From a virus, in IMG/VR virus record IMGVR_UViG_3300032462_000034, positions 1 through 34,884 of that record: 34,884 nt of DNA; one strand, 5' to 3'. The position numbers and the translations under genes are program-made. This document shows positions 1 through 6,443 of the stretch, piece after piece; within the stretch, counting starts at the first letter, position 1; each line of letters starts with the position of its first letter. The notes beneath the pieces are model-generated. The model did not search any database. It was given only the letters and a program-made list of their open reading frames with translations, and was not told the DNA's origin.

Positions 1-351
1 ACAGTAGAACAAATTAAAGCGGAAATACTATTAGCCGGGAAAACGCTAGCCGGATTACAACGGCTGCTTGAAACAAAGCGACAATCCGAACTATCAAAAC
101 GTCTCACATTCGGCGACCTGAAAATAGGTGATAGATATTACAGATTGGAAGATGAATATGTTGATGCCGACGGCGATCTTGCCCGCCGGGTCAAACGAAT
201 GAAGGTTTCCGATGCAGCAGCGGTATGGATTTCGGATTCAGGGCAAATACAATTTTTCAAATATCCAGGACGTGATAGGTTGGTTGTTCATACGAACTCG
301 GATGGACAGGAAATTTCTCGAATTAAAAATGAAATTCCGCTCATATCATAA
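1..351 (+). CDS. Hypothetical protein, 5' end outside window
   Basis: The frame is open from the first base of the window to the TAA at 349-351, giving the last 116 residues of a protein. An internal ATG lies at 145, but the open frame upstream of it reads like normal helical protein (Leu/Lys/Glu-rich, e.g. LAGKTLAGLQRLLETK), so the true start is probably left of the window. The C-terminal half is mixed alpha/beta with a short RRVKRMK basic patch. I recognise no family. The promoter-like repeat at 359 starts only a few bases after the stop, so this gene ends its transcription unit. Confidence 0.6.
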   Translation, partial: TVEQIKAEILLAGKTLAGLQRLLETKRQSELSKRLTFGDLKIGDRYYRLEDEYVDADGDLARRVKRMKVSDAAAVWISDSGQIQFFKYPGRDRLVVHTNSDGQEISRIKNEIPLIS

Positions 352-358
352 AATTGTG

Positions 359-414
359 AATTCATAATATCTTCATCAAATTAGTTTGGGTTACTCGACA
401 TCTTATTGTATATT
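359..414 (+). promoter_or_regulatory. Bipartite promoter-like element, copy 1
   Basis: A 22-base box containing TTCATAATATCTTCATC starts at 359, and TTATTGTATATT follows at 403-414. Copy 2 (1008-1063) has the identical box and identical 44-base spacing. A GAAACAGTAACAAA leader follows at 425 in this copy and at 1073 in copy 2. The TATATT is the likely -10 element. The upstream box is far enough away to be an activator or middle-promoter site. It drives the gene at 452. The repetition is directly visible; the promoter function is inferred. Confidence 0.6.
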
Positions 415-451
415 GATCATAGTTGAAACAGTAACAAAATAAAAGAAGAAA

Positions 452-751
452 ATGAAATCAATTTTTAGATCAGACACAAAGTCCACAACCATTGAAATGA
501 TTCAATGTAACCTTCAGCAATCAACAGCTATTGTTGAGTTTGAATTAAAGCAAACTGCACCATTACCATCGAAATTTGCCGTAGTATCAATTGCTACCGA
601 AGATGAAGCAATCACAGTTCGTTCAATGATTGGCAGTAATGGTTTAACTGAACGTCTGCGTTTTCGGTTTACTGGAGATGGTATTGAAATCGCAGGTAAA
701 ACGTACACACCTAGGCAGATTCGAGAAGCACTAGATTCATTAAACGTATAA
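452..751 (+). CDS. Hypothetical protein, 99 aa
   Basis: A small soluble protein of 99 residues, with no membrane segment or signal peptide. The N-terminal half is rich in Thr/Ser and looks like beta strands (STAIVEFELKQ, SKFAVVSIA). The C-terminus (TPRQIREALDSL) looks like an amphipathic helix. It sits behind bipartite promoter copy 1, which ends about 37 bases upstream of the ATG, and its leader shares GAAACAGTAACAAA with the gene at 1103, so the two are probably co-regulated, perhaps as early or middle genes. I do not recognise the family. No strong Shine-Dalgarno is visible, only an A/G-rich AAAGAAGAAA. Confidence 0.65.
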   Translation: MKSIFRSDTKSTTIEMIQCNLQQSTAIVEFELKQTAPLPSKFAVVSIATEDEAITVRSMIGSNGLTERLRFRFTGDGIEIAGKTYTPRQIREALDSLNV

Positions 752-801
752 CAACACAATGTCAGCCGACACGTTCGCAGTTTATCCAAAACACTAATTC
801 G

Positions 802-1005
802 ATGCAACCAACGATAAAGTGGTATACATTCAATTCATTTTTTGCACAATGGTCAGCTGGGAAGTTTGGTGACCAGAGATTGGGACAGGCATTTATAAAT
901 GAACATATACCAGCGAAATCCGAACCTGATCCTGAACTGTATTATTGCGAAGATATTGAAATTTCTGTTACAATGATTCGTGATAAATACGTTGATTGGA
1001 ATTAA
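802..1005 (+). CDS. Hypothetical protein, 67 aa
   Basis: A 67-residue protein of the short accessory type common in T4-like phages. It has an aromatic N-terminus (WYTFNSFFAQW), a central KFGDQRLGQAFINEH segment that looks like a helix, and an acidic C-terminal half. There are no Cys clusters or membrane segments. It starts 50 bases after the preceding stop with no recognisable promoter between them, so it is probably co-transcribed with the gene at 452. Function unknown. Confidence 0.6.
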   Translation: MQPTIKWYTFNSFFAQWSAGKFGDQRLGQAFINEHIPAKSEPDPELYYCEDIEISVTMIRDKYVDWN

Positions 1006-1007
1006 TC

Positions 1008-1066
1008 AATTCATAATATCTTCATCAAAGTAATTAGGAATATTAACAAATTTATTGTATATTTAT
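1008..1066 (+). promoter_or_regulatory. Bipartite promoter-like element, copy 2
   Basis: This is the same 22-base box as at 359, followed after the same spacing by TTATTGTATATTTATC (1052 onward). The start codon of the next gene is at 1103, after a leader carrying GAAACAGTAACAAA that matches the leader of copy 1. The TATATTTAT at 1058-1066 also matches the element seen before several later genes. Confidence 0.6.
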
Positions 1067-1102
1067 CTATACGAAACAGTAACAAAGACAAAGATAAAGA
1101 AA

Positions 1103-1771
1103 ATGATTGATTTTAACGTTTCATCCGGCCGATTGTTCATATCCGACCCGAGTTATACACCAAATGATGAATCACTGGCTGACATTGTTGGCAATGAAAA
1201 AGCCAAAAATGGACAGTGGAGTGCTTGGTGTGAGTATGAAGAAAGCGAAGGGCGTGTAGCACAATTGCACGCATATATTCCAGTAGCACTTAACGGGTGC
1301 ATTCGAGAAAAATTTATTACGGTTGGAGTTGATTCGGGACAAATGGGAATTTTTGATTCTAACAAATGGGAAGATTCGAATGAATATTCCGGCACAAAAT
1401 TCCATAATAAATTTGATTCTTTCGGTTCTTCATTATGGTACGATGTATGTTGTAATATTACATGCAATACCGATGAAGAACAAGAAAACAAAAGTTTCGG
1501 TAACATGGATGGTGGAGTTGTTTGTTCAACTGGGTATGGAGATGGTTCATACGATTGTGTTCTTGGTTTCGACAAAGATGATTTTCTGGTTTCCGTATCA
1601 ATCACTTTCATTGAAGAAGATGAAGATACGTGCTGGAGTTGCAGTTATTTTGTTGACAACTGCGTTTGTGGTGATGATTGTGAAAATTGCGGAGAATCAG
1701 AAGATTATTGTTCATGTTGCCATGATTGTGATGAAGCAAACAACGGATCCTGTACTTGTGATGATGAATAA
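1103..1771 (+). CDS. Hypothetical protein with cysteine-rich C-terminal tail
   Basis: A 222-residue protein. I place the start at ATG 1103 (MIDFNVSSGRLFISDPSY) because the in-frame ATG at 1055 lies inside the promoter element. The N-terminal 175 residues look like a beta-rich globular domain. The opening 'SSGRLFISDPSY' and 'VDSGQMGIFD' resemble a domain I have seen in other phage unknowns, but I cannot name it. The last 44 residues hold 12 cysteines, mostly as CxC, CxxC and CC pairs separated by Asp/Glu, which suggests a zinc- or metal-binding tail. A convincing open frame also exists in another phase over 1323-1793, but it is a shadow of this one. Function unknown. Confidence 0.7.
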   Translation: MIDFNVSSGRLFISDPSYTPNDESLADIVGNEKAKNGQWSAWCEYEESEGRVAQLHAYIPVALNGCIREKFITVGVDSGQMGIFDSNKWEDSNEYSGTKFHNKFDSFGSSLWYDVCCNITCNTDEEQENKSFGNMDGGVVCSTGYGDGSYDCVLGFDKDDFLVSVSITFIEEDEDTCWSCSYFVDNCVCGDDCENCGESEDYCSCCHDCDEANNGSCTCDDE

Positions 1772-1785
1772 TATTAATCAATTGA

Positions 1786-1841
1786 TTCATTAACACTTCA
1801 TATAAAAAACGAACGTTTTCGAAATTAGTTGTATATGTATA
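1786..1841 (+). promoter_or_regulatory. Bipartite promoter-like element, copy 3 (before the structured RNA)
   Basis: A degenerate copy of the elements at 359 and 1008. TTCATTAACACTTCAT begins at 1786 and TTAGTTGTATATGTATA at 1825-1841. The box-to-TATAT distance is 46 bases, against 48 in the other two copies. No protein gene follows for 1.1 kb, so transcription from here would start about where the structured noncoding region begins. Confidence 0.5.
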
Positions 1842-1844
1842 TAC

Positions 1845-2840
1845 ACAAAAGGGAACGAAAGTTTTAGTTCTTTAAAATAATGATAATCGGGTTGTTTGGG
1901 ATCCAATCTCTTCGGAGATAAAGAATATGACATCGCAAGGTGTTGAAAGGGCGTAGTCTACACTATCCCGCCAGAGTTTACTTTGGTTCATCTAAACAAG
2001 CGTACGCTTTACATCTGGTCGACAGATGTTCTCCTGTAACGGGGAAGTAAAGAGAAAAGTATGTATGTTAAGTCTTTTGACAAAGATATGAATTTGGCTA
2101 ACAGTGGAATTCAGAATAGAAGTGGGAACTTCACCTAGCATAATCCAACATATGAACTCTAATAGAGTAAGACGTAGATTGAAGTCTGAGCATCACCAAT
2201 GTAAAGGCAGAAAATCAATATTAAAGGTAAACGGGTTATTTAGATAATCCTAGTAATCTTGAAATATCGCACAGTAGGGTTGGTAGCCCGAAACGTATAA
2301 AGGCGTGTTGTATTCTGTATCTCAAACGGATATGGAGCGACTGGTGAAGCACGCCTTAGTAGAAACACAAAATAGCTTAGTGGTTAAGCATTTTCTTTAT
2401 CAGAAAACATCGGTGGTTCAATTCCATCTGTGAAACGCAAAGACTTCACCGGTAGTAACTAATCAAATTGCCTAATCCTTCACCATTTATGGAATGAAGG
2501 CTTATTGAAACTCGCAAGGTTGACGTAAGTTGATTGAAATCTGCATCCAATCCCATCGCTGGGACCAACTGCTCGCAAGGTAGGGAGAAGGACGATAATC
2601 GAGAATGGTTACTATGACAAGTGAATGGCCTCACTTTATAAAAAGGCGGCAATGTTGCTAGACATATTCGATGAATATGTGGATACGTTCTTAACGATAG
2701 GGTCGCACCGACTCGGTACGGGAACAAAGGTAGTAATGGAATATACGTAATCTCAGTATACAATTTGCGGAAGAAGAGTTAATAGAACTCGCCTGGCTAC
2801 CAGTTAGGAGAAGATGGCGCGCTCCCATCCTTCCGCTCTT
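1845..2840 (+). ncRNA. Large structured noncoding RNA, GOLLD/ROOL-like candidate
   Basis: About 1 kb without a credible gene but full of local and long-range complementarity. Hairpins include 1906-1919 (5 bp closed by a C-UUCG-G loop), 2011-2029 (7 bp), 2119-2132 (GGGA loop), 2156-2168, 2233-2250 (7 bp), 2477-2500, 2551-2564 and 2662-2680 (8 bp). A 7 bp helix 1977-1983/2045-2051 encloses two stems. A pseudoknot spans 2302-2453. The 3' domain is closed by 2767-2773/2830-2836 and holds three hairpins (2776-2790, 2793-2803, 2813-2829). The 9-mer TCGCAAGGT, which presents a GCAA tetraloop, occurs three times (1933, 2512, 2573). Promoter copy 3 precedes it and a terminator at 2933 follows. Giant ornate RNAs (GOLLD, ROOL) are known from phages and are often near tRNAs; I assign the class by resemblance only and could not compare with a covariance model. 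Exact ends are uncertain. Confidence 0.7.
2366..2432 (+). other. tRNA-like fold inside the structured RNA
   Basis: The D-arm is GCTT/AAGC (2375-2378, 2386-2389). The anticodon arm is TTTTC/GAAAA with a 7-base loop TTTATCA (2391-2407). A 4-base variable loop follows, then a T-arm GGTGG/CCATC with loop TTCAATT (2412-2428). Only 4 bp of acceptor stem (CACA 2366-2369 with TGTG 2429-2432) can form, with a 5-base linker before the D-arm instead of two, and there is no CCA. In standard register the anticodon would be TAT. It is either a degenerate tRNA or a tRNA-mimic domain. It lies between the two halves of a pseudoknot, so it is more likely a domain of the large RNA than a free tRNA gene. Confidence 0.55.
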
Positions 2841-2930
2841 AATCAATCAAATGTTAAATAATTATTTAACATTAATGTTAAATAACATGTTGGGTTTGGT
2901 TCATTTTTCATGAAAAACATTTGATTGATT
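2841..2930 (+). repeat. Nested inverted repeats after the structured RNA
   Basis: Perfect 15-base arms AATCAATCAAATGTT (2841-2855) and its complement (2916-2930) flank an 18-base perfect palindrome, GTTAAATAATTATTTAAC (2853-2870), and a second TGTTA/TAACA hairpin. The 11-mer ATGTTAAATAA is directly repeated at 2851 and 2875. It could be a long terminal stem-loop of the RNA, a processing site, or a protein-binding site. Confidence 0.75.
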
Positions 2931-2932
2931 TG

Positions 2933-2967
2933 AAGGTAGTAGTCTATGGTGGGCTACTACCTTTTCC
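2933..2967 (+). terminator. Intrinsic terminator ending the structured RNA
   Basis: A perfect 10 bp stem, AAGGTAGTAG (2933-2942) with CTACTACCTT (2954-2963), an 11-base loop, then TTTTCC. It separates the noncoding region from the gene that starts at 2984. Confidence 0.8.
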
Positions 2968-2983
2968 TATTTAAACAAATATA

Positions 2984-3778
2984 ATGATTATACATCAAAT
3001 TCCGAAAAGTACAGCGATTCAGTTTATACATCAATATCATTATTCCAAGATCTTGCCTAGACTCACAAAACATTATCTTGGGTTTTATGAAGATGATATA
3101 TTAGTCGGAGTTGTTACATTAGGATGGGGCACACAGCCACTTGGAACGATTAATAAATTGTTTCCAAATCACAATCTGACCACACTGGATTACTTCGAAA
3201 TTGGAAAGATGTGTTTTCTGCCTGAAAAAAACCAATCTAATTTTGGGTCTCAGGCAATGGCTCTTCTTATTAAATACATAAAGGCAAATCTGAATATTCA
3301 GTTTCTCTATACATTGGCTGATGGAATAATGGGTAAATGTGGATACGTTTATCAAGCCTCCAATTTCAAATATTTGGGGTACTTTAAGACCGATGTTTAT
3401 ATGGATAAGAAAACAAAGGAAAAGGTACATCCAAGAAGTGCCAGAAAGTTATGTGAAGAAAACGCAATCTTTTCGAAAAGAGAAAAGATATTTTGGCTAA
3501 CACATGATTTTTGTGAATCAAAGGGTATTGACAGAATCCGGGGATTAATGTTTCGGTATATGTACCCATTGAATAAACAAAGTAAACGCATACTTAATTC
3601 ATATGACGCTTACAACAATAATAAAAATCCAAAAGAAGGAGATTTGTTATTTGAAGTTAGGTCAACTAATGGAAAGTATGTTGAAATAGACCAACCAGAA
3701 TTCAATATGAATGAATTTGGGCATAATTACCAAAAGTGGGGAAGTAATTCTTCAAATAAATTCTTTACAGGAGTATAA
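2984..3778 (+). CDS. Mom-like GNAT-fold DNA modification protein
   Basis: A 264-residue protein resembling the phage Mu Mom family, whose members modify adenine in phage DNA so that host restriction enzymes cannot cut it. Visible family-like segments are HYSK near residue 19, a strand pair 'YLGFYEDDILVGVVTLGWG' (31-49), 'SQAMALLIKYIK' (89-100) and the most telling 'LADGIMGKCGYVYQASNFKYLG' region (111-132), which matches the Mom-type 'ADxxxGHxGxxYxAxNF/W' pattern. The C-terminal 100 residues are basic and may contact DNA. It directly abuts the dCMP deaminase gene (TAA then ATG), so the two are co-translated. The family call rests on motif memory; the substrate is unknown. Confidence 0.6.
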   Translation: MIIHQIPKSTAIQFIHQYHYSKILPRLTKHYLGFYEDDILVGVVTLGWGTQPLGTINKLFPNHNLTTLDYFEIGKMCFLPEKNQSNFGSQAMALLIKYIKANLNIQFLYTLADGIMGKCGYVYQASNFKYLGYFKTDVYMDKKTKEKVHPRSARKLCEENAIFSKREKIFWLTHDFCESKGIDRIRGLMFRYMYPLNKQSKRILNSYDAYNNNKNPKEGDLLFEVRSTNGKYVEIDQPEFNMNEFGHNYQKWGSNSSNKFFTGV

Positions 3779-4285
3779 ATGGACTGGACACAATATTTTA
3801 TTAACATTGCCGAACAAGTAAAGTTAAAATCGAAAGACGAAAGCACCCAAATCGGGGCTGTTATTGTTGGGTCGAATCATCAAATTATATCAACTGGATA
3901 TAATTCATTTCCAAGAGGAATTGATGATAATGTATCTGAACGACAGGAAAGACCTGAAAAGTATTTCTGGTTTGAACACGCAGAAAGAAATTCTATTTTT
4001 AATGCAGCATTGACTGGTGTATCTACTAAAGATTGTACCATATACCTTACATGTGGCTTACCCTGTGCTGATTGTGCAAGGGGTATCATAAGTGCCGGTA
4101 TTTCTAAAATAGTGTGTGTGACAGGAGCAGGAACATCAAATGAAATATGGAAAGAACACTTTAGAGTATCCAAACAAATGCTTAAAGAAGCAAATGTTGA
4201 AGTTGTGTTTCTTGAATACGATTTAGATGGGACGGTGCATATATGCGGTACTCGTGACCCAAAGAGAACTATGAATATTAAATGA
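3779..4285 (+). CDS. Deoxycytidylate (dCMP) deaminase
   Basis: A zinc-dependent cytidine deaminase-fold enzyme that converts dCMP to dUMP, feeding thymidylate synthesis for phage DNA. The zinc site is complete: HAE at residues 67-69 (His ligand, Glu proton shuttle) and PCADC at 95-99 (two Cys ligands). The N-terminus 'AEQVKLKSKDESTQIGAVIV' and 'GYNSFPRG' are typical of the dCMP deaminase branch. The length of 168 residues fits the family. It starts right after the Mom-like gene's stop codon. Phage versions are often allosterically regulated by dCTP/dTTP; I cannot judge that here. Confidence 0.88.
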   Translation: MDWTQYFINIAEQVKLKSKDESTQIGAVIVGSNHQIISTGYNSFPRGIDDNVSERQERPEKYFWFEHAERNSIFNAALTGVSTKDCTIYLTCGLPCADCARGIISAGISKIVCVTGAGTSNEIWKEHFRVSKQMLKEANVEVVFLEYDLDGTVHICGTRDPKRTMNIK

Positions 4286-4295
4286 ATAAAAAATA

Positions 4296-4565
4296 ATGAA
4301 TTGGATTTTCGGAATATTAATCGTATTATTAATAGTAGGGGTTGTGTATTTATACACAATAATAGATGCGTTGACTAACACGGCTACTAAAATAAATAAT
4401 GATTTAAATAAGGCTAATACAGCAGCCAATGGTAATTTTAACACGTTGCATAATGCATCGAATAAATTTATCAGAGATTTAAGGGCAACCAATATGAAAG
4501 TTGCTAGATTGGAAACGGGAGTAAAACGAATGAATAATGAAAACAAAGGAAGATCAGAAATATAA
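4296..4565 (+). CDS. Small single-pass membrane protein
   Basis: An 89-residue protein. Residues 2-24 (NWIFGILIVLLIVGVVYLYTII) form one hydrophobic transmembrane segment. The rest is a polar, Asn/Lys-rich helix with heptad-like spacing, so it is probably an inner-membrane protein with a cytoplasmic coiled coil. It begins 10 bases after the deaminase stop and overlaps a possible upstream start of the RNA ligase gene. No family recognised. Confidence 0.65.
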   Translation: MNWIFGILIVLLIVGVVYLYTIIDALTNTATKINNDLNKANTAANGNFNTLHNASNKFIRDLRATNMKVARLETGVKRMNNENKGRSEI

Positions 4566-4572
4566 TTCAATT

Positions 4573-5559
4573 ATGAATGTTAGGAACTTTTCTAAAAGTT
4601 GCGAATTGCTTGGACCTAATATTACAAATGAATTACTTGATTTAAAATGTATAGTTACTGAAAAGATTCACGGTGAAAACTTTAGAGTCGGAGTAACCGA
4701 AACCGGCGATCCGTTTATTGGACAGCGGAATCAAATATTTTATGTAATGTACACTGGAGATATATCTGAACCGACGTGGGTCGGGCAATCAGCCCATCCA
4801 AATTGGAATAAATTGACGAGTGCAGCACGGAATAAAATTGATAAACTTTTGGGAGTTTGCGTAATGAAGTTCGAAGAAACAGGCACGGGGTTTGTGTTCT
4901 TTGGAGAATTATGTGGCAACGGGTTGAAAACTGGATTTACTTACCCTTGGGACGGGCTGTCTGTATTGTACTTCGATGTTCTATTTAAAGAACGGGATGA
5001 GGATGCTCACTATCTCGCCCACCGTGATGCGTACTATTGGATGGATTATTTTAACGTACCAAGAGTACCGGTTGTAGCGACCCAAAATACAATACGAGAA
5101 GCATTAGCGCTAGACGTTGAAGCAATGAAATCAGAAGTTACAGGTGACGGGTTTATTGAGGGAGTAGTAATCAAACCCGTAGATAGATTACTGGTTAATG
5201 CTATTTGGCATAGCGATCATCGTTTGATTATCAAACATAAAACAGAGCGATATTCAGAAGAAGCACATAGAAAAGTAAAAGTTACTGTTGCTGATATTAA
5301 TTCTCCATTTTGTGAGTTTGTCACGATTGCTAGGATTGAACATGCAATTGAAAAAATAGAGGAAAATGGTAATCCAATTGAATACGAAATGAAAGACATG
5401 CAATATATTCGAAACGAAGTGGTTCAAGATATTGAGCGAGAAGAAAATAATGGATATCCATTAACACCAGAGGACAATAAAGCTTTGAATAAGTTTATAC
5501 CCAAGGTTTATGCCGAATTACTTAGAGAAAAAACAAATGCCGCATTTGGAATTATTTAA
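4573..5559 (+). CDS. RNA ligase (Rnl2-like nucleotidyltransferase)
   Basis: An ATP-dependent ligase of the Rnl2-type family, which seals nicks in RNA, for example in tRNAs cut by host anti-phage nucleases. Motif I is TEKIHGEN (residues 29-36), with Lys31 as the predicted adenylated residue. Motif III is FFGELCG (109-115), motif IV EGVVIKP (196-202) and motif V LIIKHKT (218-224). All the hallmark lysines are present, so it should be active. I chose ATG 4573 because it lies just after the previous stop; an in-frame ATG at 4537 would add 12 residues and overlap the membrane gene. The C-terminal 100 residues are helical and probably set RNA specificity. Confidence 0.85.
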   Translation: MNVRNFSKSCELLGPNITNELLDLKCIVTEKIHGENFRVGVTETGDPFIGQRNQIFYVMYTGDISEPTWVGQSAHPNWNKLTSAARNKIDKLLGVCVMKFEETGTGFVFFGELCGNGLKTGFTYPWDGLSVLYFDVLFKERDEDAHYLAHRDAYYWMDYFNVPRVPVVATQNTIREALALDVEAMKSEVTGDGFIEGVVIKPVDRLLVNAIWHSDHRLIIKHKTERYSEEAHRKVKVTVADINSPFCEFVTIARIEHAIEKIEENGNPIEYEMKDMQYIRNEVVQDIEREENNGYPLTPEDNKALNKFIPKVYAELLREKTNAAFGII

Positions 5560-5569
5560 TCATTTTATT

Positions 5570-5580
5570 GATATTTATAG
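5570..5580 (+). promoter_or_regulatory. Candidate phage promoter (TATATTTATA family)
   Basis: GATATTTATAG, preceded by TTATT, lies in the short gap between the RNA ligase stop (5559) and the next start (5602), 22 bases before the ATG. The same 11-mer occurs at 29592 and the TATATTTATA form at 7912, 12481 and 28824. Confidence 0.45.
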
Positions 5581-5601
5581 TAGATACAAACCGTCATATG
5601 A

Positions 5602-5904
5602 ATGGCAATCAATATGAGAAGTAATATGTTCGATGATGAGGAATTCGATGGAGAACCGGATGGAAACGACGGGTTCGATGATCTTAATAATATGTCAATG
5701 AGTGATTTTCTAGAATACTTATATGAACATAGATTTCATTTTTTTGGATCATTAGATGAATTCGATGAATCAGTTGAATATGAACTAAAAGAAAAGCTTA
5801 GTGAATACATCGTTAAACCATCAAGTTATGCATATCAACGATTTGGGAATATGGAATATCCTATCGCTGTTTCATATGGTGAATGGGTAGTTTTTAAAAA
5901 TTAG
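5602..5904 (+). CDS. Acidic hypothetical protein, 100 aa
   Basis: The protein is strongly acidic over its first 40 residues (FDDEEFDGEPDGNDGFDDL). An aromatic helix-like stretch (FLEYLYEHRFHFFGSLDEF) follows, then a C-terminal part with alternating hydrophobics. No membrane segment or metal motif. It is the first gene after the candidate promoter at 5570 and leads a run of very short, closely spaced genes reaching 7854. An acidic protein of this size could bind another protein or mimic DNA charge, but nothing shows this directly. Family unknown. Confidence 0.6.
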   Translation: MAINMRSNMFDDEEFDGEPDGNDGFDDLNNMSMSDFLEYLYEHRFHFFGSLDEFDESVEYELKEKLSEYIVKPSSYAYQRFGNMEYPIAVSYGEWVVFKN

Positions 5905-5910
5905 GAAACA

Positions 5911-6180
5911 GTGGATAATAAATTTGTTATAGATTTAAATGATGGTCGGTTGTCGGTTACATACCTGGAATCGTTAATATATGCAATTGAATCCAGTAAA
6001 CCACATGGCAAAGCCGCGGATATAACTATAACATATTGGGATGGTTCGAACGTAAATAACTATGAAATAAAAATAACGGATGTTGACACTATGTTTGAAC
6101 TAATTATGGATCACTTAATTAAATGTGAAGAATATGAATTATGTGATACGCTTTTAACTGTTAAAAATGATATAAAATAA
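5911..6180 (+). CDS. Hypothetical protein, 89 aa, GTG start
   Basis: It starts with GTG at 5911, preceded by a plausible ribosome site (TTAGGAAACA), six bases after the previous stop. The 89-residue product begins with DNKFVIDLNDGRLSVTYLESLIYAIESS, suggesting a strand followed by a helix. It looks like a compact alpha/beta protein with an acidic C-terminal helix (MFELIMDHLIKCEEYELCDTL). It ends one base before the thioredoxin start. No family recognised. Confidence 0.6.
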   Translation: MDNKFVIDLNDGRLSVTYLESLIYAIESSKPHGKAADITITYWDGSNVNNYEIKITDVDTMFELIMDHLIKCEEYELCDTLLTVKNDIK

Positions 6181-6181
6181 T

Positions 6182-6436
6182 ATGAGTAATAAAATGATTG
6201 TATTCTCCGCGTCTTGGTGTGGGCCATGTAGAGTATATAAAGGAATATATGAACAATTTCTAGCAGCTAATGGAAATGTTCAAATCGAACGAATAGATAT
6301 TGATTCAAATAAGAAATTAACCGAACAGTATAATGTTAGATCCGTACCATCTACTGTATTCTTGAGAAATGGAGTAGAAATTGGACAAATAAGCGGCGTG
6401 GTACAGCGCCGAGAACTGGAAAAAATCTTTAGTTAA
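6182..6436 (+). CDS. Thioredoxin-like protein
   Basis: An 84-residue minimal thioredoxin. The redox site WCGPC is at residues 12-16, directly after the first strand (KMIVFSAS), and the cis-proline loop SVPST is around residue 56. The order beta-CGPC-helix-beta-beta matches the family although the N-terminal helix is missing; phage thioredoxins and glutaredoxins are often this short. Its likely role is to supply electrons to a phage ribonucleotide reductase, which is not in this window, or to other disulfide exchange. The active-site residues are intact. Confidence 0.88.
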   Translation: MSNKMIVFSASWCGPCRVYKGIYEQFLAANGNVQIERIDIDSNKKLTEQYNVRSVPSTVFLRNGVEIGQISGVVQRRELEKIFS

Positions 6437-6443
6437 TAATACA

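Noticed and set aside
1055-1102. Upstream start (MYIYLYETVTK...) for the gene at 1103
   Set aside because: It lies within the TATATTTAT promoter element and the leader that copy 1 also has.
1153-1611. 152-residue minus-strand frame
   Set aside because: Shadow of the plus-strand gene; no promoter, ribosome site or operon partner on that strand.
1323-1793. 156-residue plus-strand frame
   Set aside because: It overlaps the gene at 1103 in another phase; the Cys-rich, well-behaved frame at 1103 is the better coding candidate.
2366-2435. A normal tRNA-Ile (anticodon TAT) gene
   Set aside because: The D, anticodon and T arms are good, but a 7 bp acceptor stem cannot form, there is no CCA and the fold is enclosed by a pseudoknot, so it is listed as tRNA-like only.
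2446-2763. 105-residue open frame on the minus strand inside the structured region
   Set aside because: Composition is odd (many Ser, Leu, Pro, Cys), it has no ribosome site or neighbours on that strand, and it lies over strong RNA hairpins of the plus strand.
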